DNA of 64,000 nt, from the NCBI GenBank assembly GCA_963704025.1, contig CAVPGP010000003.1, forward strand, positions 248,001-312,000, in the 5' to 3' direction. The stretch's first letter is position 1. Each line of letters begins with the position of its first letter. The translations under genes were made by a program, and so were the position numbers. The DNA is from CAVPGP01 sp963704025 (GTDB taxonomy: Bacteria > Actinomycetota > Thermoleophilia > Gaiellales > Gaiellaceae). Below, piece by piece: positions 8,828-19,685 of the stretch. Below the pieces are notes generated by a model, which saw nothing but the letters and a program-made list of their open reading frames with translations, did no database searches and was not told where the DNA came from.

Positions 8828-9801
8828 AGCCGGTCTATCTGATGGCGGGCTCGGACCGGCCCAAGATCGAGCGGGCCCTCCAACGATTGCGGGGCAGGTT
8901 CGACCCGGACGCCGTCGAGCTGCATTCCGCGGGCGACGTCTCGGGCGAGGACATCGTCGCCACCGCGAACGCTCTGGGGCTCTTCGCCGGCGGTGGGCGT
9001 TTGATCGTCGTCGACGGCGTCGATACGTGGAAGGCGCCGGACACGAAAGCGATCGTCGACTACCTGGCCAGTCCCGCGCCGGACACCGTGCTGGCGCTCC
9101 TGGGGGCGGACGTGAAGAAGGACTCCGCGCTCGCCAAGGCCTGTGCAAAGGCCGGCGAGGGACTGCATTGGGATGTTGGAAAGCGAGACCTGCCGCGCTG
9201 GGTGGCGGAGCAGTTCAAGCTCAACGGCGTCGAGGTGGACACGGATGCGTGTCGGGCGCTGGTCGATCTCGTCGGCGAGGATCTGACCGAGCTCGCAAGC
9301 GAGGTCGGCAAGCTCGCGACGTGGGCGGGGGACGCTGCGATCACCGAGCGGGAGGTCGAGATGCTCGTCCCACCCCGTGCCGAGACGTCGGCGTTCGTGC
9401 TGACCGACGCCTGGGGAACGCGAGACGTCGTGCGCGTCCTCGGTGCCTGCGAGGCACTGCTCGAACGGAGCGGGGATCCTCATTCGCGGACGATCCCGCG
9501 CGTCGTCGGGCTGCTCGGCGGGCACGTCGCGCGGGTCCGTGCGTGCCAGGTTCTCGACGCGGAAGGGGTGCGTCCCAGGGACGCCGCGGGACGCCTCAAG
9601 ATGCATCCGTTCGCCGCCGAGAAGGCGTTCGGCCACGCGCGGAACTTCGGCGTCGAGGAGCTCCGGGACGTGACCCTTCGGCTGGCGCGACTGGACTTCG
9701 CGCTCAAGGGCGGCTCCCGGCTCGCGCCGGAGCTCGAGCTGGAGCGCGCGCTGATCGACATCACGCGGCGCCCCGAGGCGCCCGGGAGCACGGCGGCCTA
9801 G
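8812..9801 (+). CDS. holA: DNA polymerase III delta subunit
   Basis: Clamp-loader subunit that opens the beta sliding clamp. 329 residues, the usual length. The N-terminal AAA-like domain is visible as VYLMAGSDRPKIERALQRL and ANALGLFAGGGRLIVVDGVD; the lid and collar regions follow (LTELASEVGKLATWAG, RTIPRVVGLLGGHVARV, LARLDFALKGGSRLAPELEL). The ATG at 8812 overlaps comEC by 16 bases and has TATGCT eight nt upstream (8798-8803), compatible with a leaderless transcript starting inside comEC. The comEA-comEC-holA-rpsT order is common in Gram-positive bacteria. Confidence 0.92.
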   Translation: MADDLKPVYLMAGSDRPKIERALQRLRGRFDPDAVELHSAGDVSGEDIVATANALGLFAGGGRLIVVDGVDTWKAPDTKAIVDYLASPAPDTVLALLGADVKKDSALAKACAKAGEGLHWDVGKRDLPRWVAEQFKLNGVEVDTDACRALVDLVGEDLTELASEVGKLATWAGDAAITEREVEMLVPPRAETSAFVLTDAWGTRDVVRVLGACEALLERSGDPHSRTIPRVVGLLGGHVARVRACQVLDAEGVRPRDAAGRLKMHPFAAEKAFGHARNFGVEELRDVTLRLARLDFALKGGSRLAPELELERALIDITRRPEAPGSTAA

Positions 9802-10058
9802 CGGCCGGCGACGATCCGCGCGACCTGCGACTTCTTGCGCGCGGCCGTGTTGCGGTGCAGAGCGCCCCGCGCCGCCGCCCGGTCGATCAGGCTGACGAGG
9901 TCGCGCTGCTCGCTCGTCACGCGATCCGTATCCCCGTCCTCGACGGCCGTCTGCAGCCGCTTCGTCAGCGTCTTGATCGTCGAGCGGTACCGCAGGTTCT
10001 CGAGCCGCTGGCGCGCAGCCGTACGGACGCGCTTTTCCTGTTGCTTGATGTTCGGCAT
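9798..10058 (-). CDS. rpsT: 30S ribosomal protein S20
   Basis: 86 residues, highly basic, with the S20 pattern: MPNIKQQEKRVRTAARQRLEN, helices in STIKTLTKRLQTAVEDGD, and the C-terminal GALHRNTAARKKSQVARIV. It binds 16S rRNA early in 30S assembly. Its stop codon overlaps the convergent holA stop. A 6-bp GC hairpin followed by TCTTTCT ends exactly at the start codon, leaving no Shine-Dalgarno sequence, so expression may be controlled at this hairpin. Confidence 0.97.
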   Translation of the reverse strand: MPNIKQQEKRVRTAARQRLENLRYRSTIKTLTKRLQTAVEDGDTDRVTSEQRDLVSLIDRAAARGALHRNTAARKKSQVARIVAGR

Positions 10059-10081
10059 AGAAAGAGCCCGCATCAGCGGGC
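10059..10081 (-). terminator. terminator-like hairpin abutting the rpsT start codon
   Basis: Read on the minus strand: GCCCGC-TGAT-GCGGGC (10081-10066) and then TCTTTCT immediately before the ATG of rpsT. It has the shape of an intrinsic terminator or attenuator. It could also be a translational control element or the binding site for S20 feedback; that role is inference. Confidence 0.5.
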
Positions 10082-10283
10082 GCCGCGATGGTAGCAGAGC
10101 ACGCCGACCGCTTCGCAGACGACGCACGATTGCGTCACCTGCGGTCACAGAATCGCCTGATCCGATGGGGCACCCCGACCCACCACCCGCTGCCGATCCT
10201 AGTCGCAGATCTGTCACGAGACCGAGACGGTTTCGCAAAAGAAGCCGCCGCAGCCGTCCACAGGCCGCGACCACCGCCCTCCC

Positions 10284-10289
10284 TATACT
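10284..10289 (+). promoter_or_regulatory. -10 box (TATACT) for leaderless murJ
   Basis: TATACT ends six nt before the GTG start of murJ. Transcription from such a -10 would begin at or next to the start codon, and there is no Shine-Dalgarno sequence. Confidence 0.6.
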
Positions 10290-10295
10290 CGCGAC

Positions 10296-11864
10296 GTGGA
10301 GCAGCGGGACTCGCGCCGTCGGCTCGCCCTGTCGACGGCGATCTTCTCCATCGCCACCGGGATCTCGCGTGTTCTCGGCCTCGTTCGCGAGATAGTCGCC
10401 GCCTACTACTTCGGTGCGGCGGGGAAGATCAACGCCTTCACGGTCGCGTTCCAGATTCCGAATCTGATCCGTGCGCTCGTCGCCGACGCGGCGCTCTCGT
10501 CCGCGTTCGTCCCTGTGTTCAGCGAGCTGCTCGAGAAGGGGGAGCGCAAACGGGCGTGGCGGGTCGCCTCGACGCTCTTCTGGCTCATGCTCCTCGGCCT
10601 CGGCGGCCTGACCGCGCTTCTGATCGTCGCCGCGCCGCTGATCATGAGCCTGTTCCAGCCGGTCGACTTCGACCTCGCTGTCGGGCTCTCGCGCGTGCTC
10701 TACCCGATCATCGTGCTCCTCGGCATCTCCGGCGTGATCGTCGGAATCCTCAACAGCTACGAGCACTTCACCGTCCCCGCCCTGACGCCTGTGGTCTGGA
10801 ACCTGGCGATCATCGCCGGCCTCGTTCTCGGCGTGCCCCGCGCCGACGGGGAAGACGCCAAGCTGTACGTCTACGCCGCGTCGATCCTGTTCGGCACCGT
10901 GCTGCAGGTCCTGCTGCCCTTGCCCTGGTTGCGCGGCCGCGACGACCGGCTCCGGATGGTGATCGACTGGCGTGATCCTGCCGTAGCGCAGACGTTCAAG
11001 CTGATGATCCCCGTCACGCTCGGGCTCGGACTGATCAACGTCAATGCCGTGATCGACACGCTCTTCGCGTCGCGGCTCATCGAACCGAATCTCGCCCCGA
11101 CCGCGATCGACAAGGCGTTCCGCATCTACATGCTCCCGCAGGGAATGTTCAGCGTCGCCGTCGCCACGGTGCTCTTCCCGTTGCTCGCCCGGCTGGCGAC
11201 GAGGGCTGACATGGACGCCTTCCGGCACACCGTGGCGCTCGGGATCCGGCAGATCTCGTTCCTCCTTCTCCCGGCCAGCGTGATCTCGGCCGTCCTCGCC
11301 GAGCCGATCGTCCGGCTCCTGTATCAGCGCGGCGCCTTCACTCCGGATCAGACCCGTGTCGTCGCTGGCGCGCTGGCCGCTTTCAGCATCGGCCTCACGT
11401 TCAACGGGATCATGCTGATGCTCAATCGTGCCTTCTTCAGCCTCCAGTCCAACTGGATCCCGACGGCGATCGCGCTCGGGAACCTCGGCCTCAACGCGGT
11501 GCTCGACGTCGTCTTCTACCGGCTGGGGATCTGGGGGATCCCGCTTGCGACCTCCTTCGTGAACATCGCGGGCACCGCCGCGCTCCTGGTCCTGCTGCGC
11601 CGCCGGATCGGCTCGGTCGAGTTCGGCGAGACGGCGTCCTCCGTCGTGCGCATCCTCGTGGCGTCGGCCGTGCTGGCAGCAGTTGCCTATCCGGTCTGGC
11701 GTGCCCTCGACGAGGCGCTCGGCCGCGCCGCGCTCGCCCAGGTCGTCTCGCTGGGCGCCGCGCTCGCCGCCGGCGGCGGCGCCTATGTGATCGCCGCCAG
11801 GGCGCTCCGGGTGCGGGAAATCGATGCGTTGCTAGCGTTGAGACGCCGCGCGCGCGCGGACTAG
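10296..11864 (+). CDS. murJ: lipid II flippase MurJ (MviN family)
   Basis: Flips the peptidoglycan precursor lipid II across the cytoplasmic membrane. 522 residues with about 14 hydrophobic segments, the MurJ length. The N-terminal TAIFSIATGISRVLGLVREI and FGAAGKINAFTVAFQIPNLIR carry the conserved arginines and the Asn-Leu-Arg region; ALSSAFVPVFSELLEKG is the next family block. No large cytoplasmic extension is present, unlike mycobacterial MviN. It stands alone after a 237-nt gap from the divergent rpsT and is followed by lepA two nt downstream. Confidence 0.93.
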   Translation: MEQRDSRRRLALSTAIFSIATGISRVLGLVREIVAAYYFGAAGKINAFTVAFQIPNLIRALVADAALSSAFVPVFSELLEKGERKRAWRVASTLFWLMLLGLGGLTALLIVAAPLIMSLFQPVDFDLAVGLSRVLYPIIVLLGISGVIVGILNSYEHFTVPALTPVVWNLAIIAGLVLGVPRADGEDAKLYVYAASILFGTVLQVLLPLPWLRGRDDRLRMVIDWRDPAVAQTFKLMIPVTLGLGLINVNAVIDTLFASRLIEPNLAPTAIDKAFRIYMLPQGMFSVAVATVLFPLLARLATRADMDAFRHTVALGIRQISFLLLPASVISAVLAEPIVRLLYQRGAFTPDQTRVVAGALAAFSIGLTFNGIMLMLNRAFFSLQSNWIPTAIALGNLGLNAVLDVVFYRLGIWGIPLATSFVNIAGTAALLVLLRRRIGSVEFGETASSVVRILVASAVLAAVAYPVWRALDEALGRAALAQVVSLGAALAAGGGAYVIAARALRVREIDALLALRRRARAD

Positions 11865-11866
11865 CC

Positions 11867-13656
<1,790 letters not shown>

Positions 13657-13660
<4 letters not shown>

Positions 13661-14790
13661 GCGGCGCACGCCACCTGTACGTCCACCTGCCGTTCTGCGC
13701 GCATCGTTGCGGCTACTGCGACTTCGTGACCGCGGTCGGCCGTCGGGAGCAGCACGGCCCGTACGTCGACGCGCTGCTCGCCGAGCTCGAGCTGGAGCGG
13801 GGCGCGGGCGCGCTCGCGGCCGAGCTGGACACCGTGTTCCTGGGCGGCGGCACGCCGACCTTCACCGAGCCGGGGGCGCTCGTCCGCCTCCTCGAGGCCC
13901 TGCCGGCCGCGAGCGAGGTGACAGTCGAGGCAAATCCGGAGACGGTGACCCCGGAGCTTGCGCTGCTCTTGTCCGAAAACGGCGTCACACGTGTCTCAAT
14001 CGGCGCACAATCGTTCAACACCGCCCTTCTGGCCGTGCTCGAACGCCGCTCCGGGCCCGATGACGTCCGCAGGTCCGTGCACGTTCTCAGGGATGCCGGA
14101 TTCGACAACATCTCGCTCGACCTCGTCTACGGCATCCCGGGCCAGAGCGCCGCCGACCTCGAGCGCGACCTCGCCGAGGCCCTGGCGCTCGGGCCCGAGC
14201 ATCTCTCCTGTTACGAGCTGGAGGCGAAGCCTGGAACGCGCTTCACGCACGCCCACGGAGACGAGCTGGCCCGCCAGGCGGATGCGATGGAGACCTACTT
14301 CGAGCAGGTCGTCGAGACCCTGACCGCGGCGGGCTATCGCTGGTACGAGACGGCGAACTTCTGCCTGACCGGCGAGCAGGCCCGCGGACGCGACCTCCGC
14401 GCGCAGCACAACCTCGGCTACTGGCTCGGACGGGACTACCTCGGCCTCGGCGTGGGCGCCGTGAGCACAATCGAGAACACCCGACGGCGGAACACGCCCC
14501 GTGTGGGCGCCTATCTGGAGGCGCTCGGCCGGGCCCAGTCGCCTCCACGGGAGCTGGAGCCGCTTGACGATCGGGTCCGCCACGTCGAGCGCGTGATGCT
14601 CGGTCTGCGCCTGGACGAGCCACTCGTCCTGGCCGGGCTCGAGGATGCGCTCGACGGCGATGCGCTCGCCCGGGTCGAGGCGCTGGGCCTGGCCGCGCGC
14701 ACGGAGGACGGCGGCACCCTCGCCCTGACGGACCGAGGCCGCTTCCTGGGCGGCGCGGTCACGGCCGAGCTGTTGGCCCTCTCCGGATAA
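13657..14790 (+). CDS. hemW: HemW-like radical SAM protein (heme chaperone family)
   Basis: 377 residues. The radical-SAM cluster motif is CAHRCGYC (Cys-x3-Cys-x2-Cys) at residues 16-23 after LYVHLPF, followed by FLGGGTPT, VEANPETVTPE and RVSIGAQSFN, all typical of HemN/HemW. The motif spacing and short N-terminus fit HemW, proposed to insert heme into respiratory enzymes, better than the oxygen-independent coproporphyrinogen oxidase HemN. The lepA-hemW-hrcA order is conserved in many Gram-positive bacteria. Confidence 0.9.
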
Positions 14791-14793
14791 ACT
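14788..14793 (+). promoter_or_regulatory. -10 box (TAAACT) for leaderless hrcA
   Basis: TAAACT lies eight nt before the hrcA ATG and overlaps the hemW stop codon. I looked for a CIRCE inverted repeat (TTAGCACTC-N9-GAGTGCTAA) around hrcA and dnaJ and saw none. Confidence 0.5.
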
Positions 14794-14801
14794 GCCTGCA
14801 A

Positions 14802-15851
14802 ATGGTGCGATTCTCCCTGGAACGAGACCTGACAACGCGGCAGCGCGAGATTCTGAGGCTCGTCGTCGAGGAGTACGTCGAGACCGGCCAGCCGGTGGGA
14901 TCGAGAGCGCTCGTGGAACGGGCAGGGCTGCCGGTTTCCCCGTCGACGGTGCGCAACGAGCTCGCCGAGCTCGAGCGGCTCGGCCTGCTCACGCACCCGC
15001 ACACGTCGGCCGGGCGCGTGCCGACGGAGCACGGCTACCGCTACTTCGTCGATCGGCTGCTCGACCGTCTCGAGCCGAGGCCGCACGCCTTTGAGCTGGA
15101 TCTCTCGACGCTGCGCCGAGAAGTCGAGGACGCTCTCCAGCAGACGACGGAGATGCTGTCCCAGGTGACGCACCTGCTCGCGGTCGTCTCGGCACCTGCC
15201 GCGGGCACGTCGATCATCCGGCACGTCGAGGTGCTGCTGCTCCAGCCGCACGTGGTGATGGTCGTCGTCATCACGTCGACGGGCGGCGTCACCAAGCGCT
15301 CGTTTGCCTTCGGGGAGCCGCTGGACCAGGGCCTCGTCTCCTGGGCGGGGCAGTATCTGAACGAGGCGCTCATCGGGCTCCAGCCGGGCACAACGCAGCT
15401 CCGGCGGCGGCTGGAGGAGGCGGGCCTCTCGGCGCGCGAGCGGGGCTTCCTCGAGACGATCCGGCCGGTCTTCGACGAGCTGGTCGCACGGGAGGACAAG
15501 CGGCTCTACGTCGGCGGCGCAGCCACCCTGCTCGATCAGGCACGAGGCGACGAGCTGTCGGCGTACCGCGATCTCTTCGAGATCCTCGAGCAGCGGGCGG
15601 CTCTGCTCGACGTGATCGCGCAGTCACTCGACCCGAAGCGTCCGTTCGTCCGGGTCGGCGACGAGCTCGATCATCCGGCGCTCCGCGAGCTCGCCCTCGT
15701 CGGGGCGTCGTACGGCCTGGCCAACCGGACGCTCGGTGCGGTGAGCCTGTTCGGGCCGCTGCGGATGGACTACGACAAGGCGATCCGCTCGGTCCGCTCC
15801 GCGGCGCACGAGCTGAGTCGCTTCGTCGAAGACGTCTACGCGGAGGAATAG
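14802..15851 (+). CDS. hrcA: heat-inducible transcription repressor HrcA
   Basis: Repressor of class I heat-shock genes through the CIRCE operator. 349 residues. The N-terminal winged helix is LTTRQREILRLVVEEYVETG, GLPVSPSTVRNELAELERLG, with the wing in LLTHPHTSAGRVPTEHGYRY. The HrcA core follows, ending GAVSLFGPLRMDYDKAIRSV, a family signature. It is 30 nt upstream of dnaJ, so regulator and chaperone are adjacent, but groESL and dnaK are not in the window. Confidence 0.96.
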   Translation: MVRFSLERDLTTRQREILRLVVEEYVETGQPVGSRALVERAGLPVSPSTVRNELAELERLGLLTHPHTSAGRVPTEHGYRYFVDRLLDRLEPRPHAFELDLSTLRREVEDALQQTTEMLSQVTHLLAVVSAPAAGTSIIRHVEVLLLQPHVVMVVVITSTGGVTKRSFAFGEPLDQGLVSWAGQYLNEALIGLQPGTTQLRRRLEEAGLSARERGFLETIRPVFDELVAREDKRLYVGGAATLLDQARGDELSAYRDLFEILEQRAALLDVIAQSLDPKRPFVRVGDELDHPALRELALVGASYGLANRTLGAVSLFGPLRMDYDKAIRSVRSAAHELSRFVEDVYAEE

Positions 15852-15880
15852 CCACCGCACGCCGGGCTACGCTTGGGACG

Positions 15881-16999
15881 ATGGCGACGACGGAGCGCGA
15901 CTACTACGAGCTGCTCGGGGTCTCCCGCGACGCGGACGAGCAGCAGATCAAGAAGGCCTTCCGACGGCTGGCGCGCGAGCTCCATCCGGACGTCTCCGAG
16001 GCGGCCGACGCCGAAGAGCGCTTCCGCGAGGTGACCGAGGCGTACGAGGTCCTTTCGAACCCCGAGACGCGCCAGCTGTACGACCGCTTCGGTCACGCGG
16101 GCCTCCGCGGCGGCGGCTTCACGCCCAGCCACTTCGACTTCGGCTCGCTCGGTGACCTCTTCTCCGCCTTCTTCGGCGACGACCTCTTCGGCGTCGGCGC
16201 CCGTGCGGGGCGGGCGCGCGGCGGCGACATCGCTGCGCGGGTCGAGATCGAGCTCGCCGACGCCGCCACGGGCACGACGCGCGACGTCCCGATCCGGGTC
16301 GCCGTCCCGTGCGCGACCTGCGGCGCTACCGGCGTCGAGCCGGGGACGAGCCCGACGACCTGCGCGCGCTGTGGGGGCAGCGGGCGGCTCCAGCAGGTGT
16401 CACAGAGCGTGTTCGGCCAGTTCGTCCGGACGCAGGCCTGCCCCGACTGCGGCGGCCGCGGCCAGGTCGTCGAGCACCCGTGCCTTGCCTGCGAAGGCGC
16501 CGGCCGGGTGGTGGAGGAACGAACCCTGGAGGTCTCGATTCCCGCCGGAATCCACGACGGCCAGCGCATCCGGCTCTCGGGCGAGGGCCACGCGGGCTCG
16601 CTCGGCGGCGCCTCGGGCGACATCTACGTGCAGGTTCGCGTGCGCGCGGACGACCGCTTCGTCCGCCAGGGGAACGACGTCTTCTCGACGGTCGACCTGA
16701 CGATCGTCGAGGCGGCGCTCGGCGCGACGCGCGCGGTCGCGACGCTCGAGGGCGACGTCGAGCTCGAGTTCGCCGCCGGCACACAGCCAGGCGAGGTCCG
16801 CGTGCTGCGCGGCAAGGGAATGCCCGTCCTGCAGGGCTTCGGCCGCGGCGATCATCGGATCCTCGTCAACGTGACCGTGCCCCGCCGTCTGAGCGACGAG
16901 CAGCGCCGGCTGCTCGAGGAGTTCGACCGGCAATCGGCGGACGATACGTACAGGCCGGACGAGGGCTTCTTCGAGAAGCTCAAGAGCGCCTTCCGCTGA
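15881..16999 (+). CDS. dnaJ: chaperone protein DnaJ (Hsp40, type I)
   Basis: Co-chaperone that stimulates the DnaK ATPase and delivers unfolded clients. 372 residues. The J domain holds the HPD triad in RELHPDVSEAADAEERF; a Gly/Phe-rich linker follows (FGHAGLRGGGFTPSHFDFGS). The four CxxCxGxG zinc motifs are CATCGATG, CARCGGSG, CPDCGGRG and CLACEGAG (the last with Glu). C-terminal domains include SIPAGIHDGQRIRLSGEGHAG. A TACGCT box sits seven nt upstream of the ATG (15868-15873), independent of hrcA. Confidence 0.96.
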   Translation: MATTERDYYELLGVSRDADEQQIKKAFRRLARELHPDVSEAADAEERFREVTEAYEVLSNPETRQLYDRFGHAGLRGGGFTPSHFDFGSLGDLFSAFFGDDLFGVGARAGRARGGDIAARVEIELADAATGTTRDVPIRVAVPCATCGATGVEPGTSPTTCARCGGSGRLQQVSQSVFGQFVRTQACPDCGGRGQVVEHPCLACEGAGRVVEERTLEVSIPAGIHDGQRIRLSGEGHAGSLGGASGDIYVQVRVRADDRFVRQGNDVFSTVDLTIVEAALGATRAVATLEGDVELEFAAGTQPGEVRVLRGKGMPVLQGFGRGDHRILVNVTVPRRLSDEQRRLLEEFDRQSADDTYRPDEGFFEKLKSAFR

Positions 17000-17736
17000 G
17001 ACGCGTCTCGATCACCGTTCCGCTCGCGGAGGCGGAGGCCGCGCGCGCCCAGCTCGTCGAACTGGCGCCGGAGGGATTCGAGGAGGTGGACCGCGGCTGC
17101 GAGCTCGAGCTCGCGGCCTACGGGGAAGCGGCGGACCGGCTCGCCGCGGCGATCCCCGGAGCCCGCGCCGAGGAGGTTGAATCCGGCTGGGACCGGCGCT
17201 GGCGCGAGTTCCACCGGCCGGTGCGCGTCGGCCCGCTCTGGATCGGGCCGCCGTGGGAAGCGGCACCCGACGACGCGGTGGCAGTCGTGATCGATCCGGG
17301 CCGCGCGTTCGGGACCGGGGCGCACGCGACGACGCGCCTCTGCCTCGAGCTGCTACTGGAGCAGGAGCCGACGAGCCTGCTCGACGTCGGCTGCGGCTCC
17401 GGCGTCGTCTCGATCGCCGCGGCGAGGCTCGGCTTCGCACCCGTGACCGGGATCGACGTCGACCCCGCGGCGATAGAGGAGACGCGGCGGAGCGCGGCCG
17501 CGAACGGCGTGCGGGTCGAGGGGCGGCTGCTCGACGCGGGCACCGGCCCGCTGCCGGCCGCGGGTCTCACGGTCGCCAACGTCTCGCTCGAGGTCGTCGA
17601 GACGCTGCGGCCGAGCGGTGCGGCCCTGGTCACTTCCGGCTACCTCGAGCGGGACGCGCCGCGCGTGCGCGGCTGGACGCCGGTCCGCCGCGTACTTCGG
17701 AACGGCTGGGCCGCCGATCTCCACGCTCCGGCGTAG
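16996..17736 (+). CDS. prmA: ribosomal protein L11 methyltransferase (PrmA family), possible CTG start
   Basis: SAM-dependent enzyme that methylates ribosomal protein L11. About 246 residues. Before the catalytic core is GRAFGTGAHATTRLCLELL, the PrmA fingerprint; motif I is LLDVGCGSGVVSIAAARLG, then VTGIDVDPAAIEETRRSAAANG and TVANVSLEVVE for the target-side loop. There is no ATG, GTG or TTG in frame at the expected N-terminus. The best candidate is the CTG at 16996-16998 overlapping the dnaJ stop as CTGA, giving LRRVSITVPLAEAEA; a base error hiding another start is possible. The dnaJ-prmA order is common. Confidence 0.88.
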   Translation: MRRVSITVPLAEAEAARAQLVELAPEGFEEVDRGCELELAAYGEAADRLAAAIPGARAEEVESGWDRRWREFHRPVRVGPLWIGPPWEAAPDDAVAVVIDPGRAFGTGAHATTRLCLELLLEQEPTSLLDVGCGSGVVSIAAARLGFAPVTGIDVDPAAIEETRRSAAANGVRVEGRLLDAGTGPLPAAGLTVANVSLEVVETLRPSGAALVTSGYLERDAPRVRGWTPVRRVLRNGWAADLHAPA

Positions 17737-17745
17737 GCTCGTCCG

Positions 17746-18461
17746 ATGCCGGGCTACGAGGTGTTCGGCCGGTTCTACGACGTCGTCATGGGCGACCGTG
17801 CCGAGCATGCCGCGTACCTCCGCTCGCTGGTCGAGCAGCAGCATCCCTCGGCGCGCTCGGTGCTCGAGCTCGCGTGCGGCACCGGCTGATCCTGCGGCAG
17901 CTCGCGCCCGCCTACCGAGTCGCCGGTGTCGACCTCTCGCCGCGCATGCTCGCCGCCGCGCGGCGCAAGGTACCGGAGGCGCGGCTCGTGCTCGGCGACA
18001 TGACGTCGGTGCGGCTCGACGAACGCTTCGACGTCGTCCTCTGCGTCTACGGCTCGATCAACCACCTGCGACGGTTCCGCGACTGGGAGCGCGTTTTCGC
18101 GGTCTCCGGCGCGCGTCTCGACCCTGGCGGGCTCTTCGTCTTCGACGTCAACACGGAGCGCGCCCTCGCCGAGTTCGTGGCCGGGCCGCCGCTCGTGAGC
18201 CGGATCGGAGACGGCGGTCTGATGGTGATCGACGTTCGCGCCGGCGCGCGCGGCTCGGCGATCTGGCGGCTCAGCGTCTTCGAGCACCGCGCGGGGTCAG
18301 TCTACCGGCTGCACGAGGAGGAGATCGAGGAGACGGCGTTCCACGTCGATCGGATCCGCGCGGCGGTCGCACGTCGCTTCCGGCGCGTGTCGATCCGCGA
18401 CGCGGAGCGCGCCCGGCCCTCCACGCGCTCACGCCGGTTGCACTTCGTCTGCCGCGCTTGA
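17746..18461 (+). CDS. class I SAM-dependent methyltransferase (one frameshift)
   Basis: About 239 residues after restoring one base. The N-terminus MPGYEVFGRFYDVVMGDRAE is typical of small UbiE/COQ5-like methyltransferases. Motif I is VLELACGTG, after which the frame hits TGA at 17889-17891. Adding one C (GGC-TCG-ATC) continues as ILRQLAPAYRVAGVDLSPRML, LVLGDMTSVRL and VVLCVYGSINHL. The in-frame TGA arises from a one-base deletion, one of the few deletions among the indels here. The substrate is unknown. A TAGGCT box is six nt before the ATG. Confidence 0.75.
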
Positions 18462-18491
18462 GCGGGCGCCGTTCGGCCTAAACTGGCCCGG

Positions 18492-19685
18492 ATGGCGACG
18501 TTCACGGTCGGCTTCCTCGGCTGCAAGGTCTCGCACACGGACGCCCGCGACGTGCGCGAGCGCCTGCTCGCAGACGGACACGAGGAGCGGCGACGGCGAC
18601 GCCGAGATCGCGGTCCTCAACACCTGCTGCGTGACGAACGAGGCGGTCGCGAAGTCGCGCAAGGCCGCCGCCCGCGCCGCGCGCACCCATCGCAGGGTCT
18701 ACGTCACCGGCTGCGCGGCGAACCTGCCGGCGAACGCGTTCGCCGGCCTGCCGGAGAACGTCGTCGTGGTCGACCGGCGCAGCGAGGAGACACCAGCCTT
18801 CGTCGCCGGCGACGTGGGTGCGATCGGGTGCGTCCAGGCCGACGCACGCCTCGACCGCGTGCGCGCCTTCGTGAAGATCCAGGACGGCTGCTCGTTCTCG
18901 TGCGCGTTCTGCGTCATCCCGCTCGTCCGCGGCGCGACGCGCAGCCGCAGCGCCGCCGCCGTGCTCGGCGAGATCCGCCGCCGCGTCGCGCAGGGCCACA
19001 AGGAAGTCGTCCTCACCGGCGTCAACCTCGGTTGCTTTCGCGACCGCGCCGCCGGCTACACGCTGGCACGGCTGATCCGCGAGGCCGGGGAGATCGACGG
19101 TCTCGCACGGCTCCGCCTCTCCTCGATCGAGATCAACCACGTCCACGACGAACTGGTCGCAGCCCTCCGCGAGACGGGGGTCGTCTCGAAGCACCTGCAC
19201 GTCCCGCTCCAGTCGGGCGACGACGCCGTGCTGCAGGCCATGGGCCGTCGTTACAGCGTCGCGACGTATCTGAAGAAGCTCGAGCCGCTGCAGGACTTCA
19301 ACCTGACGAGCGACGTGATCGTCGGCTTCCCGAACGAGGACGAGGCCGCGTTTGCGAACACCGTCGCCACCGTCGAGCGCGCCGGGCTCACGAAGGTGCA
19401 CGTCTTTCCCGTACTCGCCCCGGCCCGGCAACGCGCACCGCGGACCACGACACGGTGCCGCCGCGGGCGAAGAAGGAGCGGAGCGCTCGCCTGCGCGCGG
19501 TCTCCGACGAGGCGTGCCGGCGCCGCTGGCGGTCGAAGCTCGACGCCGAGGACGTCGTGCTCGTCGACCGGCCGGGCCGCGGGTACGGCGACGACTACTC
19601 GCCGTGGCTCGTCGAGGGCGAGGTCGGCAGCCTCGTCCGCGTTCGTGCCGCCGAGGTGACGGAGGAGGGCATCCGTGCCGCGTGA
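18492..19685 (+). CDS. mtaB: tRNA ms2t6A37 methylthiotransferase MtaB (three frameshifts)
   Basis: Radical-SAM enzyme that adds a methylthio group to N6-threonylcarbamoyladenosine-37 of tRNAs reading ANN codons. Reconstructed length about 397 residues. The N-terminal UPF0004 domain has FLGCKVSHTDA, NTCCVTNEA and VTGCAA, its three cluster cysteines. The radical-SAM triad is QDGCSFSCAFCVIP. VPLQSGDDAVLQAMGRRY and DVIVGFPNEDE follow, then FPYSPRPGTRTA and a C-terminal TRAM-like domain. Single-base insertions near 18590, 19410 (CCC-g-TAC) and 19430 (GGC-a-ACG) account for the frame changes. TAAACT seven nt before the ATG suggests a leaderless start. Confidence 0.9.
   Translation: MATFTVGFLGCKVSHTDARDVRERLLADGHEERRRRRRDRGPQHLLRDERGGREVAQGRRPRRAHPSQGLRHRLRGEPAGERVRRPAGERRRGRPAQRGDTSLRRRRRGCDRVRPGRRTPRPRARLREDPGRLLVLVRVLRHPARPRRDAQPQRRRRARRDPPPRRAGPQGSRPHRRQPRLLSRPRRRLHAGTADPRGRGDRRSRTAPPLLDRDQPRPRRTGRSPPRDGGRLEAPARPAPVGRRRRAAGHGPSLQRRDVSEEARAAAGLQPDERRDRRLPERGRGRVCEHRRHRRARRAHEGARLSRTRPGPATRTADHDTVPPRAKKERSARLRAVSDEACRRRWRSKLDAEDVVLVDRPGRGYGDDYSPWLVEGEVGSLVRVRAAEVTEEGIRAA

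Noticed and set aside
14791..15880. CIRCE operator near hrcA and dnaJ
   Set aside because: I searched for the 9-9-9 inverted repeat upstream of both genes and did not find it.
17889..17891. Selenocysteine or recoded TGA in the methyltransferase
   Set aside because: Frame before and after the TGA differs; a single missing base (GGC-TCG-ATC) explains it, and no SECIS-like stem is evident.
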